DNA of 64,000 nt from Ructibacterium gallinarum (GCF_014982785.1 NZ_JADCKB010000011.1:1-64000), one strand, 5' to 3'. Positions 27,609 through 36,598 are shown, counted from the stretch's first letter. A program made the numbers and translations. The notes: a model not told the origin generated them from the letters alone.

Positions 27609-28922
27609 ATGGATGTTAAATATTTATTGGACATTGCAATCATTTTGCTCAGCACAAAGCTTTTAGGCCTTTTAACTCGGCGTATACAGATGCCCCAGGT
27701 AGTTGGCGCTCTGCTGGCTGGTTTGATTCTTGGCCCAGCATGTCTTGGATGGATTGGGGAAACGAGTCTGATTAGTAGTATAGCAGAAATTGGTGTTATA
27801 GTTTTAATGTTTAATGCGGGAATGGAAACCGATGTACAGGAACTAAAAAAGTGTGGTGCGGCTTCAACAGTAATTGCTGTTATGGGTGTTATTGTTCCGC
27901 TGCTAGGCGGTTGGGCTTTGGCAAGTGTCTTTCATCCGGCTACGGATTTTATGACTATGCTGCAAAACATTTTTGTGGGTGTTATACTTACAGCGACTTC
28001 GGTTAGTATTTCCGTAGAAACATTGAAAGAATTGGGAAAGTTATCCACCAAGTCTGGGAATGCGATTTTAGGCGCTGCTTTGATTGATGATGTGCTGGGA
28101 ATTATTGCATTGACAATTATCACCAGTTTTGCGGATCCTTCCGTCAGCATTGCTGTGGTAGGATTGAAAATTTTAGGCTTTTTTGTATTCTGCGCGTGCA
28201 TTGCTTTGCTTTTTTATAAGGTAATTACTCCATGGCTCAATCGATATACTAAGGATTTAAGAAGGTTTCCAATTCTTGCTTTTGCCTTTTGTTTGTTGAT
28301 GGCTTATTGTTCAGAACGTTTTTTTGGTGTATCCGATATTACGGGTGCCTTTGTAGCAGGTTTGATTCTGTCCAATAACCGGCATACAACTTATATGCAG
28401 GCACGTTTTGATGCTATATCTTTTATGTTGCTTTCGCCAGTGTTTTTTGCAAGTGTTGGACTTAAAGTAACAGCTGATCATATGAATGGTACGCTTGTAC
28501 TATTTATTGTTTTGCTTACATTAGTGGCTATTGTGAGCAAAATTATCGGATGTGGATTGGGAGCTAAACTATGCCGATATACAAATCTCCAAGCTACTAA
28601 AATAGGGGTTGGCATGGTTTCGCGAGGTGAAGTAGCGTTGATTGTGGCCAGCAAAGGCGCAACATTGGGACTTATGGTTAATGAATTTTTTGCACCGGTG
28701 ATTATTATGGTAGTGGCAACGACGATTTTGACACCGATTATGCTAAAGATGGTTTATAAATACCAGGCAGCACGGCAAAGTGAGCCAATGATGGAAAGTG
28801 CTTTGGTGGAACGGTTTGAGGAAAAGGGCTACTTAGAGCATATGACGCAAGAAGCACTTCGAAGACATGAGGACATGAAAGAGCAAATTAGACAAGCGGA
28901 AGCAAAAACAAAAAACAAGTAG
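27609..28922 (+). CDS. CPA2-family cation/proton antiporter
   Basis: A 437-residue polytopic protein of the monovalent cation:proton antiporter-2 family (Kef/NapA-like). About 12 hydrophobic segments run to residue 395, followed by a charged tail of about 40 residues with no TrkA-N nucleotide-binding domain. Recognisable pieces are GALLAGLILGPACLGWI near the start, TATSVSISVETLKELG, and the ion-binding aspartate pair in GAALIDDVLGI, the two-Asp form linked to electrogenic Na+(or K+)/H+ exchange. GFIDGH-type or channel motifs are absent. AGAGGG precedes the ATG. It likely helps pH and sodium balance, alongside the sodium-coupled transporter that follows after a hairpin. Confidence 0.85.
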   Translation: MDVKYLLDIAIILLSTKLLGLLTRRIQMPQVVGALLAGLILGPACLGWIGETSLISSIAEIGVIVLMFNAGMETDVQELKKCGAASTVIAVMGVIVPLLGGWALASVFHPATDFMTMLQNIFVGVILTATSVSISVETLKELGKLSTKSGNAILGAALIDDVLGIIALTIITSFADPSVSIAVVGLKILGFFVFCACIALLFYKVITPWLNRYTKDLRRFPILAFAFCLLMAYCSERFFGVSDITGAFVAGLILSNNRHTTYMQARFDAISFMLLSPVFFASVGLKVTADHMNGTLVLFIVLLTLVAIVSKIIGCGLGAKLCRYTNLQATKIGVGMVSRGEVALIVASKGATLGLMVNEFFAPVIIMVVATTILTPIMLKMVYKYQAARQSEPMMESALVERFEEKGYLEHMTQEALRRHEDMKEQIRQAEAKTKNK

Positions 28923-28987
28923 AAAAACAGGGAAACCTATTGCCTTTTACTTGTTCTTTGTGGTATAATAATAGAAAATATATTTTA

Positions 28988-29015
28988 GGTCGCCTGTAGA
29001 TAAAGACAGGCGGCC
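28988..29015 (+). terminator. Hairpin after the antiporter gene
   Basis: GGTCGCCTGT pairs with ACAGGCGGCC (9 of 10) across an 8-nt loop; a T-run (ATTTTT) comes only 15 nt later, so this is an imperfect terminator or an attenuating stem between the two transporter genes. Confidence 0.5.
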
Positions 29016-29076
29016 GTTCTTAGCATTTTTGGGGCTTAATAAAGTTTAAAATGCGATTTTTAAGGGAGGAAAAAAT

Positions 29077-30417
29077 ATGCACGAAAGAGGAAAATTTTCC
29101 AGTAAGGTTGGATTTGTATTGGCCGCGGCTGGATCAGCAGTTGGTTTGGGAAATATTTGGAGGTTTCCATATTTGGCGGCAAATTATGGTGGTATGTTTT
29201 TGTTGACCTACTTGATTTTAGTCATTACTTTTGGTTTTACTGTTATGTTGACTGAAATTGCCATCGGACGTAAAACTGGCAAAAGTCCTATCGGTGCTTT
29301 CGCCTCACTGAATCAAAAATACCGTTTTATTGGATGGATTGCTGTTGCCGTTGTGTTTATTATATTTCCGTATTATAGTGTGATTGGCGGCTGGGTTTGT
29401 AAATATTTGATTGTATTCCTCATGGGACAGAATCCTTCGGTGGAGCAGAGTGAGAACTTTTTTAATCAATACATTGCGCAGCCTATTGAACCAATGATAT
29501 GGCAGATCTTGTTTGTACTGGCTACAATGGGGGTAGTCGTTCGAGGCGTGAAAAAAGGGATTGAGGCGGCAAGCCGTATTCTTATGCCCCTTTTGGTGAT
29601 TTTGACCGTAGCCATTGCGATTTATTCTGTATGTTTGCCTGGTGCACTGGAAGGTGTAAAATATTATTTAGTGCCTGATCTTGGGAAAATGAATGTGAAT
29701 ATGATTTTGGCGGCTATGGGGCAAATGTTTTATTCCATGTCTTTAGCAATGGGTATTATGATTACCTATGGATCTTATCTTCGTAAAGAAGACGATCTCG
29801 AAAAATCAGTAGGCCAAATTGAAATTTTTGATACTGGAATTGCAATTTTAGCAGGTTTTATGGTTATTCCTGCAGTATTTGCTTTTGGAGGTAAAGTGAA
29901 CCAGGGTCCTGGATTGATGTTTGTGACCTTGCCACAGGTATTTTCCAGCATGCCTTTAGGGCGTGTGGTGGGTGCTGCATTCTTCCTGCTTGTACTGTTT
30001 GCCGCATTGACTTCTTCTATTTCAATTATGGAAGCGCTGGTTTCTACCTTGTGTGATCAATTTAGATTGAGCAGAAAAGCATCTTCTTGTGTCATTGCCG
30101 CGTGGGGTATTTTGATAGGTATTGCTCCGTCTTTAGGATTTGGGCTTTGGCAAAATGTGAAGATAATGAGTATGGATATTTTAACCTTTATGGACTTTAT
30201 TACAAATTCAGTGCTTATGCCTATTGGAGCATTTTTAACCTGTGTATTTGTAGGATATGTTATTGGTGTGGATACCATCGAAAAAGAGGTAGAATTGTCT
30301 TCGCGTTTTCGCAGAAAAAAGATGTATGTTGGTATTGTCCGTTATGTAGCACCTGTATTTATTTTGGCAATATTAATCAGTTCAGTTTTGAGTGCGTTTG
30401 GATTATTGACATTGTAA
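29077..30417 (+). CDS. Sodium-coupled NSS-family transporter (LeuT fold)
   Basis: 446 residues, the usual size for bacterial neurotransmitter:sodium symporters. The N-terminus carries the family signature GSAVGLGNIWRFPYLAANYGG (the sodium and substrate site of TM1), followed by about ten further hydrophobic segments, including LAAMGQMFYSMSLAMGIMITYGSY in the TM6 region. The substrate is most likely an amino acid or related amine, but the sequence does not show which. GGGAGG lies 8 nt before the ATG. The next gene starts 13 nt after its stop and is probably translated from the same mRNA. Confidence 0.9.
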   Translation: MHERGKFSSKVGFVLAAAGSAVGLGNIWRFPYLAANYGGMFLLTYLILVITFGFTVMLTEIAIGRKTGKSPIGAFASLNQKYRFIGWIAVAVVFIIFPYYSVIGGWVCKYLIVFLMGQNPSVEQSENFFNQYIAQPIEPMIWQILFVLATMGVVVRGVKKGIEAASRILMPLLVILTVAIAIYSVCLPGALEGVKYYLVPDLGKMNVNMILAAMGQMFYSMSLAMGIMITYGSYLRKEDDLEKSVGQIEIFDTGIAILAGFMVIPAVFAFGGKVNQGPGLMFVTLPQVFSSMPLGRVVGAAFFLLVLFAALTSSISIMEALVSTLCDQFRLSRKASSCVIAAWGILIGIAPSLGFGLWQNVKIMSMDILTFMDFITNSVLMPIGAFLTCVFVGYVIGVDTIEKEVELSSRFRRKKMYVGIVRYVAPVFILAILISSVLSAFGLLTL

Positions 30418-30430
30418 GAGGTGAAAGATT

Positions 30431-30790
30431 TTGGAGATTGGCAAAAAAGTTTGGGTCATTGCGGATGGTTACATGAATCATACGCAGAAGGGAAACTTTG
30501 AAAGTCATGAAGCAGTTTGTGTTCTAAATGTTTCCGGTAAAGCGGCGCAGATTGAAATTACAGTTTATTTTGAGGATCAGGATCCCATCAGCGGATTTCG
30601 GGCAGTGTGTGAAAATAACAGAACCAATCATATTCGCTTAGATAAAATTACCAATGATATAGGAGAAAAGATTCCTTATGAGAAGCCTTATGCATTACTG
30701 ATAAAAAGTGATGTGCCTATTGTGGTGCAGCATAGCCGGATGGATGTATCACAGCCAGAAATGACTTTGATGACAACGATTGCATATTAA
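30431..30790 (+). CDS. Sensory-rhodopsin-transducer-like protein (ASRT family)
   Basis: A 119-residue soluble protein with a TTG start (AAGAGGTGAAAG just upstream). It matches the small family named after the Anabaena sensory rhodopsin transducer: VWVIADGYMN, then SHEAVCVLNVSG, IEITVYFEDQDPISG, the NRTNHIRLDK strand and the C-terminal VPIVVQHSRMDVSQPEMTLMTTIAY. The family fold is a small beta-sandwich that forms tetramers. No rhodopsin or other photoreceptor is in the window, and this is an anaerobe, so a light role is unlikely; non-photosynthetic members are thought to act as small-ligand or sugar-binding proteins, but this is unproven. Its tight link to the NSS transporter is the only hint of function. 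Confidence 0.8.
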   Translation: MEIGKKVWVIADGYMNHTQKGNFESHEAVCVLNVSGKAAQIEITVYFEDQDPISGFRAVCENNRTNHIRLDKITNDIGEKIPYEKPYALLIKSDVPIVVQHSRMDVSQPEMTLMTTIAY

Positions 30791-30827
30791 AAACTCCCGA
30801 AACGGATTTATCCGTTTCGGGAGTTTT
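30790..30827. terminator. Bidirectional terminator between convergent genes
   Basis: A perfect 18-bp stem (AAAACTCCCGAAACGGAT and its complement) with a TT loop has A-runs on one side and T-runs on the other, so it can stop transcription from both the plus-strand transporter operon and the minus-strand Gx transporter gene. Confidence 0.92.
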
Positions 30828-30838
30828 ACATTGCACAA

Positions 30839-31351
30839 TTATCTTGTTAGCCAGTTGCGGACTTTTTGGCCGTAACGCTGGTTCAGGTACCAAATGCAAA
30901 GACCGGTAAAAAGCCCGGTGAAAATACCGGATATGAGAAGAATCGGCAGATACCAGACAACCGATATCGTTTGTGTAATGAGACATGCGGCAAGTATTTG
31001 GATGGTGTTATGCACCATGGCGCCGACTGCACTGATTCCCCAGATATAACGCATGCCCTGTCTGCAAATCAGGAGATATTCAATGGCAAAGCAGCCGAGT
31101 CCACCCGACAGACTATAGATGAGCATGAGTGGGCTTCCTGTCAGCAGTGTGCCCAGGCAAATGCGTGCCAGTAAAATGCAGACCGCTTCTTTAGGAGAAA
31201 GGAAAAGAAGGGCAAACAGTGTAACAATATTAGAAAGGCCCGGTTTAATGCCTGGAACGGGAATCAATCCGGGAAGCCGTGCTTCTATAATAAAAATGGA
31301 AAGTGCGATGGCGGTCAACACGCTGCAAAATGTAAGATGTTTCAGTTTCAT
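30839..31351 (-). CDS. Gx transporter family membrane protein (Hpre_diP_synt_I)
   Basis: A 170-residue integral membrane protein with five or six hydrophobic segments. The family, once called heptaprenyl diphosphate synthase component I, shows here as LPGLIPVPGIKPGLSNIVTLFAL, with conserved Pro-Gly turns, and GSPLMLIYSLSGGLGC. It looks like an S-component-type transporter rather than an enzyme; the substrate is not known. AAGGAG precedes the ATG at 31351. It lies 60 nt after a NusG-domain-II gene on the same strand, a pairing common in Clostridia near flavin- or Rnf-related genes, but no such gene is seen here. Confidence 0.82.
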   Translation of the reverse strand: MKLKHLTFCSVLTAIALSIFIIEARLPGLIPVPGIKPGLSNIVTLFALLFLSPKEAVCILLARICLGTLLTGSPLMLIYSLSGGLGCFAIEYLLICRQGMRYIWGISAVGAMVHNTIQILAACLITQTISVVWYLPILLISGIFTGLFTGLCIWYLNQRYGQKVRNWLTR

Positions 31352-31411
31352 AAAAATCTCCTTATAGGTCGCTGTGTAGCGAAAATTATTGGGATTTGCA
31401 AGCGGCTTAGT

Positions 31412-31786
31412 TTATCGGCTCACGGCATCGGGGGAGGCTGTATTACTGCTTTTTATCTGGATAACGACCTGGTTTGGAAGACATACAATAGGATAAATCC
31501 CATTTTTAATGATGCCTTGATGTACGCAAAGCTGATCCGGACAGGTGGAAGAGTACATAGAGATTTGCCCGTGTTCAATAAGGATTATATTTTCGCCCAG
31601 TTTGGATGTAAGTGTAATTTTTTCTGGTTCGGTTACCGAGCTTAAGTCGATGGTCTGCATCAAGATACCTTCCTGATAAATTTCTGCCTGTGCTGACTGG
31701 GGACTTGCAAATTTACTAATCCCAATGGCGATGGTGCAAAGCAGAAAAATGCTGCTGAGAAATAAAATCCAATGACTGGCTCGCAT
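31412..31786 (-). CDS. NusG domain II-containing exported protein
   Basis: 124 residues. An N-terminal membrane anchor or signal (HWILFLSSIFLLCTIAIGIS) is followed by a single NusG-domain-II beta-fold: EIYQEGILMQTIDLSS, then the Cys-containing loop STCPDQLCVHQG and ICLPNQVVI-like end (here VCLPNQVVIQI). The CPDQLCV-H-x-G motif is typical. The fold sits outside the membrane; its role is unknown. It is the first gene of the pair with the Gx transporter on the minus strand. Confidence 0.85.
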   Translation of the reverse strand: MRASHWILFLSSIFLLCTIAIGISKFASPQSAQAEIYQEGILMQTIDLSSVTEPEKITLTSKLGENIILIEHGQISMYSSTCPDQLCVHQGIIKNGIYPIVCLPNQVVIQIKSSNTASPDAVSR

Positions 31787-31943
31787 AGACGTCCTCTCTT
31801 TTCTTCTGTGTTAAAAACTTGTAAATAAACGGTAAAGATTCGTTAAAATACACAAATTTAAAAGCATGTTTTGCAAAAAAATTACCGTTACTACTGAATC
31901 ATACCGATTTTGAGGATTTTTGTCAAGTTTTTATTAGAAATGC

Positions 31944-31973
31944 TTGTTTTTTTATTTCATTTTATGATATACT
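31944..31973 (+). promoter_or_regulatory. Predicted promoter of pncB
   Basis: TTGTTT and TATACT with an 18-nt spacer lie 66 nt before the pncB start. The 253-nt divergent gap to the NusG-II gene contains no other recognisable element. Confidence 0.4.
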
Positions 31974-32039
31974 ACTTGCGTAGATTTTTTGATTTGGATT
32001 AAGAAATTTGTTTTAATAAAGAAAGAAGGCTTTGGAAGT

Positions 32040-33470
32040 ATGAATTATACCATGCTGACAGACTTTTATGAATTGACCATGGCAAATGGATATCTGAAAG
32101 AGGGAATGGGAGATAAAATTTCCTATTTTGATATGTATTTCCGTCAAGCACCGGATGGGGCTGGCGTTGCGATTATGGCCGGTGTAGAGCAACTGATTGC
32201 ATACCTTGAAAATTTGAAATTTGAAGAAGAGGATATCGCCTTCCTGCGGCAGAAAAATATGTTTGATGAAGATTTTCTTACGTATTTGTCTAATTTTAAA
32301 TTTGCCTGTGACGTTTGGGCGATTCCGGAAGGGACGCCGATTTTTCCGAATGAGCCGATCGTGACGGTAAGAGGACCGCTGATTCAGGCACAATTTGTAG
32401 AAACTATGATTTTGCTGACGATAAACCATCAAAGTCTGATTGCCACAAAGAGTAATCGAATTGTCCGTGCGGCGGGGAATATTCCGGTCATGGAGTTTGG
32501 CTCTCGGCGGGCGCAGGGTTACGATGGTGCTATATACGGCGCAAGAGCTGCATATATCGGCGGTGTGGTTGGTACAGCGTGTACCATTTCCGATCAGTTG
32601 TTTTCCGTTCCCGCGCTTGGTACCATGGCGCACAGCTGGGTGCAGTCTTTTGATACTGAGTATAAGGCGTTTTTGGCATATGCAAAAGCCTATCCTAATA
32701 ATTGTACGCTATTGATCGATACCTATAATGTTTTAAAAAGTGGACTGAAAAATGCAATCCGAGTTTTTGATGAGGTGCTGCGGCCTTTGGGAATTACCAA
32801 TTGCGGTGTTCGGATTGACAGCGGAGATATTACATATCTCACTAAGAAATGTCGGAAGATTTTGGACGATGCAGGATGGAAGACTGCTAAAATAGTGGTT
32901 TCTAATTCTTTAGATGAATATATTATAAGAGATATTTTGCTTCAGGGCGCTAAAATTGATTCTTTCGGTGTGGGAGAACGGTTAATTACCTCTAAGTCCG
33001 AGCCAGTATTTGGCGGTGTGTATAAGATGGTGGCTGTTGAAGAAAATGGGAAGATTCAGCCTAAAATTAAAATTAGTGAAAACGTTATCAAGATCACGAA
33101 TCCTTATTTTAAAAAAGTATACCGGCTTTATTCCAAAGAGACTGGTATGGCGATTGCAGATGTACTGACTACCTTTGATGAAACCATTGATACCTCAAAA
33201 CCCTATGAGATATTTGATCCTAGAAATACATGGAAAAGGAAGACGATTACCAATTTTGAAGCGGTGGAGCTACAAGTCCCCATTTTTCAAAAAGGAAATT
33301 GTGTTTATCATTCTCCTTCCCTTCAGGAAATTCGGGCTTACTGTGAAGACCGTTTAAATACCATTTGGGATGAAGTGAAACGTTTTGAAAATCCGCATGA
33401 ATATTATGTGGATTTATCACAGAAATTATGGGATATTCGTTACAAGATGCTTTCTTCGTATAATTTTTGA
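32040..33470 (+). CDS. pncB: Nicotinate phosphoribosyltransferase
   Basis: 476 residues from ATG 32040 (AGAAGG upstream; the in-frame ATG at 31989 lacks a ribosome site). It makes nicotinate mononucleotide from nicotinate and PRPP, with ATP hydrolysis, in NAD salvage. Family marks: MLTDFYELTMANGYL at the N-terminus, EFGSRRAQGYDGA, the catalytic-His segment GTMAHSWVQSF, the phosphate-binding GVRIDSGDITYL, and FGVGERLITS. Length fits the bacterial/archaeal long form. It is followed 71 nt later by a PRPP synthase gene that supplies its co-substrate. Confidence 0.95.
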   Translation: MNYTMLTDFYELTMANGYLKEGMGDKISYFDMYFRQAPDGAGVAIMAGVEQLIAYLENLKFEEEDIAFLRQKNMFDEDFLTYLSNFKFACDVWAIPEGTPIFPNEPIVTVRGPLIQAQFVETMILLTINHQSLIATKSNRIVRAAGNIPVMEFGSRRAQGYDGAIYGARAAYIGGVVGTACTISDQLFSVPALGTMAHSWVQSFDTEYKAFLAYAKAYPNNCTLLIDTYNVLKSGLKNAIRVFDEVLRPLGITNCGVRIDSGDITYLTKKCRKILDDAGWKTAKIVVSNSLDEYIIRDILLQGAKIDSFGVGERLITSKSEPVFGGVYKMVAVEENGKIQPKIKISENVIKITNPYFKKVYRLYSKETGMAIADVLTTFDETIDTSKPYEIFDPRNTWKRKTITNFEAVELQVPIFQKGNCVYHSPSLQEIRAYCEDRLNTIWDEVKRFENPHEYYVDLSQKLWDIRYKMLSSYNF

Positions 33471-33541
33471 CAGAATAATTGACAGAAAAAGCGCAGCGCG
33501 CATGAGATAAAAGTTTTACAAGTGAAAGGATGGATTAAAAA

Positions 33542-34675
33542 ATGGAGAGCGCAATTGAATCTTATAATTTAGGACGATTGGGTGTTATTGGAATGAAAGG
33601 CTGTGAAGAGATTACCTGTAAAATTAATCGCCATTTGCAGAATTTTAATGAAGGTAATGACAATCAGATTGATACTTTTATTATTCCGATTACCTGCCCG
33701 CGGTTTGGTACAGGGGAAGCGAAGGCGATGATTATGCATTCAATCCGTACGTATGATGTGTATATTGTCATGGACGCCTTTAATTATGGTGTAACCTACA
33801 GCATGTACGGAAAAGAGCATCCTATGAGTCCGGATGATCATTATCAGGATTTAAAGCGCGTAATATCTGCTATGGGTGGCAAGGCAAAACGAATTACGGT
33901 TATTATGCCTATGCTTTATGAGGGTCGTCAGCACAAAAGAGTAGCACGTGAGTCTTTGGACTGTGCGCTGGCTTTGCAGGAACTGGAAAATATGGGCGTA
34001 GATAATATTATTACTTTTGATGCCCATGATGCTCGTGTACAAAATGCGGTGCCTCTTAATGGTTTTGAAAACGTACATGCCACCTATCAGATGATCAAAG
34101 CATGTTTGCGTTATGATTCTGGCATTATCCTGAATAAAGATCAAACTATGATCATTTCTCCTGATGAGGGCGCTATGGGGCGGTGTATGTATTATTCTTC
34201 AGTGCTGGGTATGGATCTCGGCATGTTTTATAAGCGCCGCGATTATTCCACTATCATTGATGGAAAAAATCCTATTGTGGCACATGAATTCTTGGGAAAT
34301 GATCTGGCAGGAAAAGACGTCATTGTAGTAGATGATATGATCGCTTCTGGTGATTCGATGATTGATGTGGCCAGAGAACTGAAAAAGAGAAAAGCCAAAC
34401 GTGTGTTGGTATTTGCCACTTTCGGATTGTTCACAGAGGGAATCTCAAAATTTAACCAGGCATATGAGGAAGGCCTGTTTGATGCAGTTTTCACCACGAA
34501 TTTGGTATACCGGAGGCCAGAACTGCTTCAGGCGCCTTGGTATCATGAAGTGGACATGTCAAAATACATAGCTTTGCTGATCAAAACATTGAATGAAGAA
34601 AAGTCTATCAGTGATCTTTTGACACCGATTTCAAGAATTGAGAAAATTTTGAATAAATACAGGAATCAATTATGA
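33542..34675 (+). CDS. prs: Ribose-phosphate pyrophosphokinase (PRPP synthase), long variant
   Basis: 377 residues, about 60 longer than the classical bacterial enzyme, through an extended N-terminus and an insert. It transfers pyrophosphate from ATP to ribose 5-phosphate. The PRPP-binding loop is clear (VIVVDDMIASGDSM), as is the ATP/metal segment ITVIMPMLYEGRQHKR and FDAHDARVQNAVP. The N-terminal region (LGRLGVIGMKGCEEITCKIN) replaces the standard 'L-F-S-G' start but fits the fold. This longer class is frequent in Clostridia, sometimes beside a classical prs. AAAGGA lies upstream. The stop overlaps the miaB start (ATGA). Confidence 0.88.
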   Translation: MESAIESYNLGRLGVIGMKGCEEITCKINRHLQNFNEGNDNQIDTFIIPITCPRFGTGEAKAMIMHSIRTYDVYIVMDAFNYGVTYSMYGKEHPMSPDDHYQDLKRVISAMGGKAKRITVIMPMLYEGRQHKRVARESLDCALALQELENMGVDNIITFDAHDARVQNAVPLNGFENVHATYQMIKACLRYDSGIILNKDQTMIISPDEGAMGRCMYYSSVLGMDLGMFYKRRDYSTIIDGKNPIVAHEFLGNDLAGKDVIVVDDMIASGDSMIDVARELKKRKAKRVLVFATFGLFTEGISKFNQAYEEGLFDAVFTTNLVYRRPELLQAPWYHEVDMSKYIALLIKTLNEEKSISDLLTPISRIEKILNKYRNQL

Positions 34676-36090
34676 GACAATCAAAATTAGTTAGTGCCGA
34701 GGAAATGGCGGCGCAAAAAAATTTTATACAGCAAATTCATATGTTTTACTGCCAGCAAGGGAAAAAGCCTTCTGCTTTTGTGGAAACCTATGGATGTCAG
34801 CAGAACGCTAGTGATTCAGAGCGGCTGATGGGTATGCTTGAGGAGATGGGATTTTCGTTCTGCAGTGAGCCGGATGAGGCGGATCTTGTGCTGTATAATA
34901 CCTGTGCAGTACGGGAAAATGCAGAACTGCGTGTTTTCGGTAACATTGGTGCTTTGAAACATGTCAAACGCCGCCGTCCGGAGATGGTCATTGGCGTTTG
35001 TGGCTGTATGATGCAACAGGCGCATATTGCAGAAACTATTCGGAAAAAATATACCCATGTGGATCTAGTGTTTGGCACCCACGCATTGTATCGTTTTCCA
35101 GAATTACTGTGGAGTGTTTTGCAGCACCAGAGAATTTTTGAAATTGCAGATGAGGAAGGACGAATTGCGGAGGGAATTACAAGCCGCAGGGATATGCCTC
35201 CGCTTGCTAGAATCCCCATTATATACGGATGCAATAACTTTTGTACTTATTGCATTGTCCCATATGTCAGAGGCAGGGAACGCAGCAGAAAAATACAGGA
35301 TATACTGGCAGATGTTTGCGATGTGGCAGCCAAAGGGTATCGGGAAGTTATGCTTTTGGGGCAAAACGTGAATTCGTATGGCAATGATTTGGAGGAAGAG
35401 ATTGATTTTGCTTCCCTAATGCGGCAAGTGTGCCGCGTAGAGGGAATTGAGCGGGTTCGGTTTATGACTTCTCATCCCAAGGATTTATCAGATGCGTTGA
35501 TCGATACCATGGCGGAAGAACCCAAAATATGTAAGCAGCTGCATTTGCCGGTTCAATCGGGATCGGATCGTATTCTAAGGGCAATGAACCGCAAATATAC
35601 AGTAGCGGAATATCTGGAGTTGGTGGATAAAGTCCGGGCGAAAATGCCAGATATTGTTTTGACTACAGACATTATTGTTGGTTTTCCCGGCGAAACGAAT
35701 GAGGATTTTGAGCAGACCCTTGCTATCTTAAAAAAGGTGCAGTATGATACCATCTTTTCCTTTATTTATTCTAAAAGAGTCGGAACGCCTGCGGCACAAA
35801 TGCCGGATGTGATGACAGAAGAGGAGAAACATCGGAATTTTGAAAAAATGCTTCAGGTGCAAAATGAAATTTCCAGACGGAAAAATGATGCATACCATGG
35901 GAAAGTGGTGACAGTTTTGGTTGAAGGCGCCAGTAAAAATAATTCCGAGAATCTGACCGGTAGGACCGAAGGCGGTAAGGTGGTGAATTTCCCGGGAAAT
36001 GCGTCTCTTGTAGGAAAGTTTGTGCGAGTGAGAATTACACAAAGCCAAACATGGTCTTTGTTTGGTGAAATAGAAAGTGAGGAAGCGTAA
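34672..36090 (+). CDS. miaB: tRNA 2-methylthio-N6-isopentenyladenosine synthase
   Basis: 472 residues. A radical-SAM methylthiotransferase that adds the 2-methylthio group to i6A37 of tRNAs, after MiaA (encoded 6.5 kb downstream) has added the isopentenyl group. N-terminal UPF0004 domain with the three auxiliary-cluster cysteines in YGCQQNASDSERL, NTCAVREN and VCGCMMQQ; the radical-SAM motif CNNFCTYC (about residues 188-195); and a C-terminal TRAM domain ending LFGEIESE. It overlaps prs by 4 nt. The miaB-ricA-mutS-mutL order matches the Bacillus ymcB-ymcA-(cotE)-mutSL region. Confidence 0.96.
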   Translation: MRQSKLVSAEEMAAQKNFIQQIHMFYCQQGKKPSAFVETYGCQQNASDSERLMGMLEEMGFSFCSEPDEADLVLYNTCAVRENAELRVFGNIGALKHVKRRRPEMVIGVCGCMMQQAHIAETIRKKYTHVDLVFGTHALYRFPELLWSVLQHQRIFEIADEEGRIAEGITSRRDMPPLARIPIIYGCNNFCTYCIVPYVRGRERSRKIQDILADVCDVAAKGYREVMLLGQNVNSYGNDLEEEIDFASLMRQVCRVEGIERVRFMTSHPKDLSDALIDTMAEEPKICKQLHLPVQSGSDRILRAMNRKYTVAEYLELVDKVRAKMPDIVLTTDIIVGFPGETNEDFEQTLAILKKVQYDTIFSFIYSKRVGTPAAQMPDVMTEEEKHRNFEKMLQVQNEISRRKNDAYHGKVVTVLVEGASKNNSENLTGRTEGGKVVNFPGNASLVGKFVRVRITQSQTWSLFGEIESEEA

Positions 36091-36092
36091 TT

Positions 36093-36482
36093 ATGGATCG
36101 CGAAAGAATATTTGAAAAGGCAAAAGAACTGGGTGAACTGATAGCACACAGCCAGGTGAAAGCCCGGGCAGATGAAGCAAACCGCGCTTTATCAGCGGAT
36201 GAAACCGCCGTGGATTTGATCAGTAGCTATAATGATAAACGGGAAGAGAAAATGGCGGCGCTAGAAGGCCGTCAGCCTTCTGCTGAGGAGGCTCGGGAAA
36301 TCAATGAATATTTGCAGCAGGAGTTTAACAAAATTGCTGAAAACCCGGTTATCCGAGAATATATCGAAGCAAACCAGACTCTGGATCAGGTGCTCTCTCA
36401 GATGGATCAGATCATCCGAAATGCAATTTCTGGTTCCGGCGGCTGTAGTGGGTCTTGTGCCTCTTGCTCTGGCTGTCATTGA
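36093..36482 (+). CDS. ricA: YlbF/YmcA-family regulator with C-terminal Cys cluster
   Basis: 129 residues, 2 nt behind miaB. All-helical Com_YlbF family (RIFEKAKELGELIAHS start, then long amphipathic helices). Its position between miaB and mutS is that of Bacillus ymcA (ricA), whose product joins YlbF and YaaT in an Fe-S complex that steers RNase Y and mRNA processing. The C-terminal tail GGCSGSCASCSGCH offers four cysteines in C-x3-C-x2-C-x2-C spacing, plausible cluster ligands. The ricA symbol is inferred from synteny and family; YlbF itself cannot be excluded. Confidence 0.75.
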   Translation: MDRERIFEKAKELGELIAHSQVKARADEANRALSADETAVDLISSYNDKREEKMAALEGRQPSAEEAREINEYLQQEFNKIAENPVIREYIEANQTLDQVLSQMDQIIRNAISGSGGCSGSCASCSGCH

Positions 36483-36523
36483 TGGGAAAAGGCAAATCCC
36501 TGTGAACTTCCACAGGATGAAGA

Positions 36524-36556
36524 ACCGTTGACCGCATATTCGGTCTGCGGTTTTCT
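36524..36556 (+). terminator. Possible terminator/attenuator between ricA and mutS
   Basis: ACCGCA pairs with TGCGGT around a 9-nt loop, followed by TTTTC. The stem is short, so readthrough into mutS is likely. The 116-nt gap also contains the mutS ribosome site (GGAGATG). Confidence 0.4.
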
Positions 36557-36598
36557 TGTAGATGGACATACGTAAATGTGGAATGGAGATGATATGAC

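Noticed and set aside
28988-29015. Riboswitch before the NSS transporter
   Set aside because: Only a single stem with an A-rich loop is seen; nothing matches a known aptamer core.
32013-32633. 206-codon open frame antisense to pncB
   Set aside because: No ribosome site, odd composition, and the opposite strand is a fully conserved enzyme.
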